A DNA stretch of 64,000 bases, from positions 167,023-231,022 of the forward strand of contig JBCNJP010000042.1 of NCBI GenBank assembly GCA_039602395.1. Reading direction: 5' to 3'. The position numbers and the translations under genes are program-made. How positions within the stretch are numbered: the stretch's first letter is position 1; every line of letters starts with the position of its first letter. The notes beneath the pieces are model-generated. The model ran no database searches, was not told the origin of the DNA, and worked only from the letters and a program-made list of their open reading frames with translations. The DNA comes from Deinandra increscens subsp. villosa. Its lineage: Eukaryota > Streptophyta > Magnoliopsida > Asterales > Asteraceae. Positions 22,001-32,385 of the stretch are shown here, piece after piece.

Positions 22001-22500
22001 NNNNNNNNNNNNNNNNNNNNNNNNNNNNNNNNNNNNNNNNNNNNNNNNNNNNNNNNNNNNNNNNNNNNNNNNNNNNNNNNNNNNNNNNNNNNNNNNNNNN
22101 NNNNNNNNNNNNNNNNNNNNNNNNNNNNNNNNNNNNNNNNNNNNNNNNNNNNNNNNNNNNNNNNNNNNNNNNNNNNNNNNNNNNNNNNNNNNNNNNNNNN
22201 NNNNNNNNNNNNNNNNNNNNNNNNNNNNNNNNNNNNNNNNNNNNNNNNNNNNNNNNNNNNNNNNNNNNNNNNNNNNNNNNNNNNNNNNNNNNNNNNNNNN
22301 NNNNNNNNNNNNNNNNNNNNNNNNNNNNNNNNNNNNNNNNNNNNNNNNNNNNNNNNNNNNNNNNNNNNNNNNNNNNNNNNNNNNNNNNNNNNNNNNNNNN
22401 NNNNNNNNNNNNNNNNNNNNNNNNNNNNNNNNNNNNNNNNNNNNNNNNNNNNNNNNNNNNNNNNNNNNNNNNNNNNNNNNNNNNNNNNNNNNNNNNNNNN
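22001..22500. other. Assembly gap (500 N)
   Basis: Exactly 500 N, a placeholder. A Tat-like integrase C-terminus stands on the left and the middle of a copia integrase on the right, so at least one LTR, gag and protease of the copia element are missing. The true gap is probably larger than 500, unless the two sides were wrongly joined. Confidence 0.97.
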
Positions 22501-24841
22501 AGCCGAGCGACAAATTCGTTCGATCAACAATATCGTTCGAACTCTTCTTGCTCAATCATCTGTTCCACCACACTTCTGGCCCCACGCTCTCTCTCATGCC
22601 ACATATCTTCTAAATATCATTCCCACAAAAACCCTCCATAATTCAACACCCGCTTCCAAACTTTACAATCGTCTTCCTCTATACTCTCACCTCAAAATTT
22701 TCGGTTGCCTATGCTACCCACTAATTCCCGCCACCACCATCCATAAACTTTCCCTTCGCTCTACCCCGTGTGTCTTTCTCGGTTATCCCTCGTCTCATCG
22801 GGGATATAAATGTTTTAATATCGCAACGGGTAAAATTATTATCTCCCGTCACGTTCACTTCGACGAGACCATTTTTCCGTTCTAACACAACCCAACAACT
22901 CCCCCCTCCTTGTCTCCATCCGACGAAAAGTCTCACTGGTGGACACATCACCACCACAAATCTAACCCACCTCAATCAACTACCCCTCCCCCTCCATCCA
23001 GTCCTCTCGGCACTCCTCCCTCCCCACCAACCAGCCTCGGCCCAACTCCACATGCAAGCCCAAGCCCATCTAGCCCATCTAGCCAAACCGAAACTCCTTC
23101 CTCCTCACCCACTGTTTCCCCGTCCTCCCCTCCTACACCCATACCCAGCCCCCACACCGCATCCGCTCCTCCACAACCCACCCGATCGATGACGACTCGC
23201 TCCATGTCTGGGATTATTAAACCAAAACAGATTTTTAATCTTGCCGCCCAAACCCAACCAAATAACTCACCCAAACCCGTCACCCCTCTACCAAAAACCC
23301 CAACCGATGCCTTGGCTAACCCGGACTGGCATAGTGCCATGACTGATGAGTTTCAGGCTCTTATTGAAAATAAGACATGGGACTTGGTTCTAAGGACACC
23401 GGACATGAACATTGTGCGGAGCATGTGGATTTTTCGCCACAAAACGCGTGCTGATGGAACACTTGAAAGATATAAAGCACGCCTTATCTGTCATGGTCGC
23501 TCCCAATAAATTGGAGTGGATTGCAGTGACACATTTAGCCCGGTGGTCAAACCGGCCACTATACGAACTGTTTTGAGCTTGGCGGTATCTAATAAATGGC
23601 CGATTCACCAGTTGGATGTGAAAAACGCATTCCTTCATGGCCAACTTCATGAAACTATTTATATGCACCAGCCACAGGGGTTTCGTGACCGTCAGTTTCC
23701 AGACCATGTTTATTTGCTCCGGAAGTCTCTTTACGGTTTGAAACAGGCACCGCGGTCTTGGTACCAACGGTTTGTGGATTATATCGCCACTCTTGGATTC
23801 CCTCATTGTCAAAGCAACCAGTCTCTCTTTATTTATCATACCAATGGGGAATCTGCTTACATTCTTCTTTATGTTGATGATATCCTCCTTATCACATCGT
23901 CTCATTCACTCCGGCTCCACTTCATGGCTCACTTGTCAAAGGAGTTCGCGATGAAGGATCTGGGCAATCTTAGCTATTTCTTGGGTATTGCGGTCACCCA
24001 ACATGGGTCCTCGTTATTCCTCTCTTAAGAAAAGTATGCACGGGAAATTCTTGCTAAAGCCGGTATGGAAAAGTGTAACAAATTGGCTACCCCGGTGGAC
24101 ACCCAACCGAAACTCAGCTCCACCACGGGTACTCCTTTGGCCGATGGTGGCACTGAATATAGACAATTGGCGGGCGCACTTCAATACCTCACTTTTACTC
24201 GTCCGGATATCTCTTATGCGGTGCAACAAATTTGCATTCACATGCACTCTCCGACGTCCGATCATATGAATGCGCTCAAACGCATTTTGCGGTACATTCA
24301 GGGCACTTTATCTTATGGTCTCACCATTGCCCCTTCGGCCTCCACGTCTCTTGTTGCTTTTACCGATGCCGATTGGGGTGGTTGCCCGGATACCCGTCGG
24401 TCCACCTCCGGCTATTGTGTTTATATGGGTGCTAACTTATTGTCATGGTCTTCTAAACGCCAACCTACTTTGTCACGTTCTAGCGCCGAAGCTGAATATC
24501 GGGGGGTGGCGAATGTCGTGTCAGAGGTATGCTGGCTACGAAATCTTCTATTGGAATTGCATGACCCACCGACCCGTGCCTCCATTGTCTACTGCGACAA
24601 TGTTAGCGCCATTTATCTCACAGGTAACCCTGTACTACATCAAAGAACAAAGCACATCGAAATGGATATACACTTTGTTCGTGAAAAGGTCGCTCGTGGA
24701 CAAGTTAGAGTACTTCATATCCCATCCCGGTACCAAGTGGCGGACATTTTCACCAAGGGCTTACCACGTGTATTGTTTGACGATTTTCGCTCCAGCCTAA
24801 ACGTTCGAGAACCTCCCATTTCGACTGCGGGGGTGTATTAA
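22501..24841 (+). pseudogene. Ale-like Ty1/copia pol, 3' half
   Basis: The sequence starts within integrase (ERQIRSINNIVRTLLAQSS, then FGCLCYP and CVFLGYPSSHRGYKC). A Pro/Ser-rich linker (22890-23200) with frame changes follows. RT begins near 23290 (NPDWHSAMTDEFQALIEN), with QLDVKNAFLHG, KSLYGLKQAPRSWYQRF and the active site YVDD at about 23868. RNase H carries FTDADWGGCPDTRRSTSGY and SSAEAEYRG, and the protein ends FRSSLNVREPPISTAGVY. Stops at 23507-23509 and 24027-24029 (both TAA where CAA would read on) and a frame break at 22885 disable it. The lineage call rests on this C-terminus and the short LTR. Confidence 0.88.
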
Positions 24842-25000
24842 CATATTATATTGTACATATTTAGATTTATATTGTACATATTTAGACTACGTAATTTAGG
24901 CTAGTATTGCGACATTAATTGTAATTATTGTAGATCAAACAATTGTAATTATTTAAATATTGGGAGATCAATGGAATGGGCAACAAGTTTCCTTCTTTCA
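24834..25000 (+). repeat. 3' LTR of the Ale-like copia element
   Basis: The LTR starts TGTATTAACATATTATATTG right after the purine tract TGCGGGGG and overlaps the last codons of pol. It probably ends CTTCTTTCA, giving about 167 bp, a usual size for Ale. The 5' partner would lie in the gap, so the end is inferred. Confidence 0.65.
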
Positions 25001-25157
25001 TTAACTATACTTTAATTAAGTAATTATATAAACAAAGAAAAAAACACATCCTTTAAAAAGTTATATCACTTTCTTTTACATCTATAATATAGCGAGGATA
25101 AGGTGGTGGGAAATCGAAACTCTTAATTCATTCAGGTAGCATAAACGTGACTAAATA
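25001..25157. other. AT-rich spacer
   Basis: No gene or repeat is recognised between the copia LTR and the poly-T tract. Confidence 0.6.
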
Positions 25158-25300
25158 AATTTTTTTTTTTTTTGAATGGCGATTTCATTAAAACAGCCAC
25201 CGCCAAACTAGCAAGACACTAGAGACAGGGCAAAAACACAGACGAGACTTACATAGTAATATTAAAATTACACCATTCACTCCAACGATGGATTTAAAAT
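25158..25300 (-). mobile_element. 5'-truncated LINE 3' end with poly(A), minus strand
   Basis: A run of 14 T (about 25160-25173) is followed by GAATGGCGATTTCATTAAAAC. In the minus direction this reads as a LINE 3' tail: GTTTTAATGAAATCGCCATTC, then poly(A). The upstream minus-strand bases (TAGTGTCTTGCTAGTTTGGCGG) fit the same kind of tail. The 5' limit is uncertain. Confidence 0.45.
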
Positions 25301-25312
25301 TAGAACCCCTAT

Positions 25313-25378
25313 GAGTCAAGAATATAAAAAAGTCAAAGTTGAAACCCCTCAGAGTCAAGAATATAAAAAAGTCAAATA
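25313..25378. repeat. Two-copy tandem repeat of about 37 bp
   Basis: GAGTCAAGAATATAAAAAAG occurs twice (near 25314 and 25351), each preceded by an AACCCCT-type phrase. Confidence 0.7.
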
Positions 25379-25404
25379 GAAGGATTTTCAATGTGGGAGA
25401 TTGA

Positions 25405-26486
25405 GGGTCAGGTGAGCTCCCTTTGAAGTATTTGGGCCTTGTTGTGGGTGATAACATGAATAGAATAAATTCTTGGAAGCCGGTGGTGGATATGTTCCAA
25501 GCTAGGCTTTCCCGTTGGAAGGCTAAGCATTTATCGATAGGGGTTGGCTTACCTTAATCAGATCGGTCCTTGATAGTCTTCCTATTTATTTTTTCTCTCT
25601 TTATAAGGCGCCGGCTAAAGTCATTCAAAAACTAGAAAGTATCCGCTTTAATTTTCTTTGGGGAGGGGGGAAAGCGAGCGCGGTATGAATAGGAAGATTC
25701 ATTGGGTGAGTAAAGCTGCTATTTGTAAATCGAAGGAGGAAGGAGGGCCTGGTCTTGATTCTCTCGAAAATATCAATAGAGCCCTTCTTGTGAAATGGTT
25801 TTGGAGGTTCATGGTGGAGCCGGAGAGACTTTGGAGAAAAGTGATCATGGGTATTCATGGGCATTCTAATGGGTGCCCCTGGGTTCCTTGTAATAATTCC
25901 CTTGCAGGTGTGTGGAAGAATATTCTCAAGGTTGAATGGTGTTTGTTAAAATGCAACGTGAGGCTTAAGGAGCTTCTGGTTTTTGTGGATAATCATTGGA
26001 AGTGGACTGGGAATTCGCTGGGGACCTTTACTGCCAAATCCTTGGGGCAAATTTTGTCCAAATCTCCTGGGCCTGCTGAGCCCGTCCCCATGTGCGCCCA
26101 AAACAATTCCTATAAAGGTAAATTTGCTTGTTTGGTGGGCAATTTTAGGCAGGCTGCCTACTAAAGACAGCCTTATCCAGCGTAATGTTTCGGTGTCTTC
26201 TACCTCCTGTCCGCTTTGCTTGGAGGCTGAGGAATCGGTGGAGCATCTTTTTACGGGCTGCCGAGTTGCTTTGGATCTTTGGTCAAAATTTTATAATTGG
26301 TGTAGAATTCCCCAAATTATATGCTTCTCCATGAAGGACTTGGCCCAACATTATGCGACCTACAATGGGGATAAAAACAAAGCTTTGGTGATCCAAGCTA
26401 TCATTCACACGGCGTGTTGGGTTATTTGGCGGGTTAGAAATGATGCCATTTTTGTTGGCAAAAGTTTAATTCCAAATGTGAAGAAC
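25405..26486 (+). pseudogene. LINE (L1-type) reverse transcriptase C-terminus and zinc-binding domain
   Basis: The frame pieces read KYLGLVVG, MNRINSWKPVVDMFQARLSRWKAKHLS, FNFLWGGG, then KIHWVSKAAICKSKEEGGPGLDS (25690-25760) and ALLVKWFWRFM. This is the usual C-terminal half of a plant LINE RT protein. After a frame change comes the RT zinc-binding region (about 26110-26290): GRLPTKDSLIQRNV and CPLCLEAEESVEHLF, followed by VIQAIIHTACWVIWRVRNDAIF. Stops and shifts near 25556 and 26162 show it is dead. The upstream RT and endonuclease are missing. The frame is cut at 26486 by the LTR of copia-3. Confidence 0.85.
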
Positions 26487-26694
26487 TGATGAAACTGCAG
26501 GGACTAAAGTTGTACATTTTGTATTAAGTTTTCATTAGCGGGTAATATAGCCGTTTAGGTTAGTTGATTGGTTGTTAGTCATTAGGGGATAAATATCCCA
26601 GCTCATGTAATCGATTAACTCTCTATTCCAGTTAATACATTTCAAATTCCTCTCAAATTCTCTCATTTTTGTTTTGTTCTTGATCGATTATCAC
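26487..26694 (+). repeat. 5' LTR of copia-3
   Basis: It starts TGATGAAACTGCAGGG after the LINE frame and ends TTATCA before CTTTAA and the primer site, about 208 bp. No second copy is in the window, so the borders rest on the TG...CA ends and the primer site. Confidence 0.65.
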
Positions 26695-26700
26695 TTTAAT

Positions 26701-26712
26701 TGGTATCAGAGC
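26701..26712 (+). promoter_or_regulatory. Primer binding site of copia-3
   Basis: TGGTATCAGAGC, complementary to the initiator Met tRNA 3' end, lies six bases after the LTR. Confidence 0.93.
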
Positions 26713-26959
26713 AACAGGGCGTTGCTCCAATCGAAGAAAGGAGTGTCGATTGTGGTGAATCGAAGGATCGATTTCACTGGTGCCGTGGATCTTCGGAAGA
26801 ACCTGTAGAAGTGATTCCTTTGATCGTTCAAGAAGTTGGAGGATCTGAGATCCTCAGTGTTTAGGAGTCAAGATTCGTCGCCTACTTACTTCTCCATTAA
26901 GATCTCCACGGGTTTCATCCTCAAGGTTTCCATCTCCTCGAAGACAACAAGGTTTAGTC

Positions 26960-27891
26960 ATGGCGGATGGAGGTACAGGTACTAATCGCCCAAGGGAGAA
27001 CTACACAACCATACCATTGCAATGTCCGATTCTTTCAGTATCAAATTACACTGTTTGGGCTGTTAAGATGAGGGCAACATTCAATGTTCATGGTTTGTGG
27101 GAAGTGGTGCAACTCCCAGCAGGTGCAGAGGTAGATGAGAAGAAGAATAGTGCTGCTATTGCTTATATGTATCAAGCACTACCAGAGGATTTGATCTTGT
27201 AGGTTGCAAATCTTGAAACAGCAAAGGATATTTGGAATTCTATCAAAACAAGGTATGTTGGAGAAGATAGAATGAAAAAGGCTCGGTTATAAACCTTGAA
27301 AGGGGAGTTTGAGTCTCTTAAAATGAAAGAGTCAGAGTCGATAGATGATTTTGCTGGAAGGTTAAGTGGAATTGCAACAAGATCTGCAGCCTTGGGAGAA
27401 GCAATTAGAGAAAGTGCTTTGGTTAGAAAACTGTTAGATTCTGTGCCTGGTAGGTTTATACAAATTATTGCTTCAATAGAGCAGTTTGTAGATCTTGATA
27501 CATTATTGTTTCAAGAAGCCATTGGAAGGCTGAAGGCCTTTGAAGAGAGGACTAGAATGAACCAGAAGTCTACCAAAGACAAAGATGATCAACTGCTTCT
27601 TTCATATACTGAATGGCATGCAAGATACAAGGATTCAAAATCCAAGAAGAAGTGGAATGGAGGGCCAAAGACTACTGACAATGGGGACAGGCCAAAGATC
27701 TTTGAGAAAGGCAGTGGCAGTGGAAGATTTACCAAGCCAAGTAAGCAAGAACCTAGGCCAAAGAAGGACAAATCCAAGATAAAATGCTTCAAGTGTGACA
27801 GAATGGGGCACTATGCCAGTGAGTGTCATAAGATGAAGAATGCACAGGAAGAAGCCAATTTGACAAAATGTGTTGAAGATGAAGAACCAAC
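26960..27891 (+). pseudogene. copia-3 gag
   Basis: Start ATG at 26960 (MADGGTGTNRPRENYTTIPL). The UBN2-type gag domain follows: SVSNYTVWAVKMRATFNVHG (about 27035), AYMYQALPEDLIL, SESIDDFAGRLSGIATRSA. A Lys-rich linker and a zinc knuckle, CFKCDRMGHYASEC (about 27787-27828), complete it. Stops at 27200-27202 (TAG) and about 27290 (TAA) fall where CAG and CAA would fit. The LARD insertion after 27891 splits the frame just downstream of the knuckle. Gag would form the particle that packages element RNA in the cytoplasm. Confidence 0.88.
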
Positions 27892-29528
27892 TGTAACATC
27901 CCAAAAACCGAACGAATTTTCTTTTCATAAATAAATGAGCGGGATGTTAGTCCATGACTTAACCCGTTAGGTACATGAGGGGCTTAATGAGTAAATTGAT
28001 GTTTTGGTTAATTAAATCAAAATGTTGAAATTTGAGGGACTAGGGCTGTAATTTAACTAAACTCAAATAAGGAAAAAGGGGAGAAACCTGGATGTCATAC
28101 GTATGAACATCCAGGCATCATCGTGATTCTCCCTTCCAAGCCCTAGAAATTCGACATCCTCAATTAGATGGCTACAAGCTGCGATTTTTGATGGATAAAG
28201 AAGATTCTTCAAGCTCTAACTATAGCCAAACTATGAAGGTTATTGGGTAAGCAAACCTCATGTTACTTGCATGTTTAATTCCGAAAATTTGATGATGAAT
28301 TGGTCGAATTGGGGCTGTAAATTTGTATCTATGACCTCATATGATGATTGAATGATGATTAGAACAACCGAATGCTTGTGAAATTGACCTAAGCATTAAG
28401 TTCAGGTAGGGTGACCCCTAGGTCACGAAATTAACCCATGAATGTGGAGTTTTTAGAGCCTATAATGCTTACAAATGAAAATGGGTCTATATAGGTTTGC
28501 CAATTGAAAATCGTTGGATGTAAACTTGCAAACTAGTAAAATTTACATGATTTGCAAGTTATGGAATGTTAACCAAAGCAAATTAGGTTGATTTAGACTT
28601 GCTATGAATATTGCACACAAGGTGTTCGATAAAATGTCTAAGTGAGTTTTTAATGAAAGCAAAACAAAGTTGCTGTGATTAAAAATAAATTTTAGCCCTG
28701 TTTTAAAAATTCGTATTAAATCACTCGAGCATCCAATGAGGATGTGGCTTATATGGTTGGAAAGGTCTTTGAGATGACTTCAGCTCAATTTTATAAATCA
28801 GAAGCTGATTCGGTCATTAAGTGGGTCAAAAATGATGATTTCCGCAGCTATGCAGATTACTCAGCATGCTGTTTGGAAATAAATGTAGCTGCTGTCCTGT
28901 TTTTATAAAAATCGTATAAAATCGTAGAAAATTCGTTAGAAGGCGTACGATATACGCCTGGAAAGGTCTTTCAGTATACTACATTTCATCTTTGAATATG
29001 GAATGCTAGAAAAACTTCTAGGGTTGTCGAAAAAGACCATTACAGCAGCACTGCTGAGAATATGGTGCAATAATTTACTTTTCTAAAATTTTAGTAAGAA
29101 TGGACAAGTTGAATTGCTCATATTTGATTGTATATTGGTGGTTTATGATGTCGTGTGGATCTAACAAGGATTGAATCCACTATAGGCAACCGGGCAACGG
29201 AGCATATGCAAATCGGGTAATGATTTTGAAGACCACGAGGTAACATCTTTGCTATGTTACACATTTCATATAATTATCTATAGTTACTTTAAAAATGTGA
29301 AATGTATGCCGACTAGAAAAGCGATAGCCCTTGTGGGAAAATATGTAATCGAGATTTATTAAGATATCAATCCGTTGGAGCTAAACTCCAATGATTTAAA
29401 GATGTATCAAACAAGGTTACATTATGACATCTTAGATGTGAAATGTTGAACCTTGTAAGTTAACTTTACTTGAGAGCTACATGGCTCATAAAAACCATAA
29501 TTAGATGGTAAATGACAATGGTTGATAA

Positions 29529-29755
29529 ATGAATCGTAGGATTCATGCTAACGGGTCAAATGGGTTCATGAGAACCATATATGGGTGCCATTATAGTTTG
29601 TTAATTAAATGGTGCATAGAAACAATAATTAGATTTTAAAGTGACAATGGTTGATAAATGAATCGTAGGATTCATGCTAACGGGTCAAATGGGTTCATGA
29701 GAACCATAAATAGGTGCAATTATAATTTGTTAACTACATGGTTCATAGAAACCAT
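29529..29755 (+). repeat. Hairpin units of the 7-4-7 type in the LARD LTR
   Basis: ATGAATC-GTAG-GATTCAT occurs at 29529-29546 and again at 29658-29675. ATGGTTC-ATAG-AAACCAT, with one mismatch, is at 29738-29755. They share the size and loop style of the interior family at 32386-33515. Confidence 0.7.
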
Positions 29756-30297
29756 AATTAGATGTTAACATGAATAAATTGGTAAATGAATCGTAAGACT
29801 CTGGTTAATGGGTCATAATGGGTTAAATGACTCTAATGAGATATGCCAATGAGTCTAAAGTATATAACTTGTCATGTGGTATAGCGAAACCAAGACAAGT
29901 AAATAAAATGTGTTGTTGACGAACATTCACAGAATCATAGATAAATGCTTATGATGTTAGTGTAGGGTTACTTAACAAAGGTAAACCATGACTATATGTA
30001 TAAGAGTTGCCTTGTAGCAATCTGAGTGCAAATTATGTGATTGTCCTATGCGTAAATATGGTGGATAGCCCATGTGCAATCACGGGTAAATACGTGAGAC
30101 TTAATGGGTCAAATGGGTGGAAAAAGGTAAGGACCCGGTAAGTAATTGTTGGTTCAAAAACCATAAGATTGTACTAAATGACACATGAAAATGTGTAGAT
30201 ATGGCTATGGATGTTAACAGGTCCAAAACATGCGTTGGGAATGTTCCGAATGGGTAATCGGGCAAGTGTTGCAAGAAAAATGGTAGATTAGGCCTGC

Positions 30298-30434
30298 AGT
30301 CACCGTAGCTTACGGAGTCACCGTAGCTTACGGTGGCTGGCAGCCGTAAGCTATTTCTGTAGACCAGAGGGTCTTGGCCGTAAGCAAAGGGTGACCACCG
30401 TAAGCTACGGTGGTTGGCGTAGCTTACGGTGGGG
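30298..30434. repeat. Cluster of CCGTAGCTTACGG palindromes in the LARD LTR
   Basis: CACCGTAGCTTACGG occurs twice in tandem (about 30300-30332). Its inverse CCGTAAGC occurs three times further on, including CACCGTAAGCTACGGTG (about 30396-30412), and then GTAGCTTACGGTG. The words can fold on themselves and on each other, giving a GC-rich structured block in an AT-rich LTR about 350-490 bp from the LTR end. The other LTR has the same block at about 36682-36818. Confidence 0.75.
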
Positions 30435-30790
30435 ACCTTCCCGAAAGTTGATTCTTTTGCTTCTTTCTGTAATTTATCATAATCTCTATTGTTCCATCAC
30501 GTTATATGATGACATATTAGTGTTGGAAATGCAGGAAAACATAAGATGTAGCTGGATTCGTCAAGCTTGCTCAAGACCGAACACTTGAAGGGAAATCTAC
30601 TCACGATTCGTAATTCGTAATCGTGATGTCTTTAAGATACATGGTTGCTTGGTTGTAAGCGCAATAATAAAGTTTTTTTGTAAGTGTGAACGTTTAAACA
30701 CTGTAATATTTCGAGAAAATTTTCTGGGACCAAATATATAGTTAACGTTTTAACGTTATTTTTCACAATAATAACTCGGGTGTTACAAGT

Positions 30791-30807
30791 TGGTATCAGA
30801 GCCGTGG
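30791..30807 (+). promoter_or_regulatory. Primer binding site of the LARD
   Basis: TGGTATCAGAGCCGTGG starts three bases after the 5' LTR and matches initiator Met tRNA. The extension GAGCCGTGGTT is shared with Tekay-3 (59463-59480). Confidence 0.93.
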
Positions 30808-31129
30808 TTTGAGGGATTCAAGTACGCGAAAGGTGCTTGAACTCAAACTCCGAGCTCGAGGTACGGGAAAAGTGTTCGGTTCAAGCTTGATCGGGAATCC
30901 AGGTGAGTAAAAGTTTGCATATTGTGGAATAGTTGTGAGTAGCTTTTGTATGAACAAATGGTTAAACATATGTAATTGTCAAATGGTGAAATGTTTGATA
31001 TAATGCTTAAAAATGTGAATAGCACGGAAGATTGTAAGCGCTAGAACCGTGAATTTTGTAAATGTTAGGGACAGATAGAAATGGGTTAATGCTAAGGCAA
31101 AAGTCCTCGTATAAATCCGCGAGATTATT

Positions 31130-32080
31130 TGATAATAAGATGACATTGTAACGAGTTAAAGTGCAGTGTAATATCTTGAATAAAAATTGAAAGTGTAACG
31201 AGGTAACATTGTGACAAGTAATTGTGCAATGTTGTATCTCGAATAGTATATGTAAATGTAACAAGATAGCATTGTGACAAGTCCATTGTGCAATGTTGTA
31301 TCTTGAATAAAAATTGAAAGTGTAACGAGGTAACATTGTGACAAGTAATTGTGCAATGTTGTATCTCGAATAGTATCTGTAAATGTAACAAGATAGCATT
31401 GTGACAAGTCCATTGTGCAATGTTGTATCTTGAATAAAAAATTGAAAGTGTAACGAGGTAACATTGTGACAAGTAATTGTGCAATGTTGTATCTCTAATA
31501 GTATCTGTAAATGTAACAAGATAGCATTGTGACAAGTCCATTGTGCAATGTTGTATCTTGAATAAAAGTTGAAAGTGTAACGAGGTAACATTGTGACAAG
31601 TAATTGTGCAATGTTGTATCTCGAATAGTATATGTAAATGTAACAAGATAGCATTGTGACAAGTCCATTGTGCAATGTTGTATCTTGAATAAAAAATTGA
31701 AAGTGTAACGAGGTAACATTGTGACAAGTAATTGTGCAATGTTGTATCTCTAATAGTATCTGTAAATGTAACAAGATAGCATTGTGACAAGTCCATTGTG
31801 CAATGTTGTATCTTGAATAAAAGTTGAAAGTGTAACGAGGTAACATTGTGACAAGTAATTGTGCAATGTTGTATCTCGAATAGTATATGTAAATGTAACA
31901 AGATAGCATTGTGACCAGTCAATTGTGCATTATTGTATCTTGAATGGAAAATTGTAAGCGTAACGAGATATCATGGTGACAAGTAATTGTGCAATGTTGT
32001 ATCTCGAATAGTATATGTAAAGGTAACAAGATAGCATTGTGATATTTAATTTGGCAATGTTGTATCTTGAAACGTGCAAA
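31130..32080 (+). repeat. 127-bp dimeric tandem repeat in the LARD interior
   Basis: About seven dimers, each of two related half-units of 63-64 bp. GTAACGAGGTAACATTGTGACA marks one half, starting near 31195, 31322, 31450, 31577, 31705 and 31832, a period of 127-128. GTAACAAGATAGCATTGTGAC marks the other half. Each half holds an inverted pair such as AACATTG...CAATGTT around GTGACAAGTNNATTGTG, so each can form a stem-loop. The edge copies are more diverged, as expected of an array that grows from within. The long open frames on the minus strand here are products of this periodicity. Confidence 0.92.
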
Positions 32081-32385
32081 TGACGATGTTAATGAGGAGT
32101 AACCTTGATTGAGGTAAGGAAAGCTCTAAATGTGGTCTATTTTGACACCTTGATTTTTGTAGGAGAATTGCCTCCGAGCAAGTGGAAGGATAGTGAATGA
32201 TCCGTATGCTTTCAAATGAATAAATGGGCAAGCTCCAAGGTACAACCAGGTGGGACTACCCAACCTGGATTACATTTTGATAGATGGTAATGCGTAAACG
32301 TGCGTCTGAATAGAGTTAAAATAAGAGGCTAGACCCATGAGGTCATAACTGATTTTTGAAATATGCATATGGTAATTGGTAAAGA

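Larger units (their letters stand above)
27892..30787 (+). repeat. 5' LTR of the LARD
   Basis: This 2896-bp LTR runs TGTAACATCCC...GGGTGTTACA. By eye it is identical to 34276-37171. It contains hairpin units (29529-29546, 29658-29675), a direct duplication of about 130 bp (near 29515 and 29645), and a cluster of CCGTAAGC/GCTTACGG palindromes (30298-30434). No gene is present. Confidence 0.95.

Noticed and set aside
31007..31922. Open frames of 265 and 300 codons on the minus strand
   Set aside because: They are produced by the 127-bp tandem repeat, appear in several frames at once, and have no family resemblance.
31130..32080. Regular repeats resembling a CRISPR array
   Set aside because: Repeat and spacer are both repetitive, units are directly tandem without unique spacers, and the context is a plant retrotransposon.
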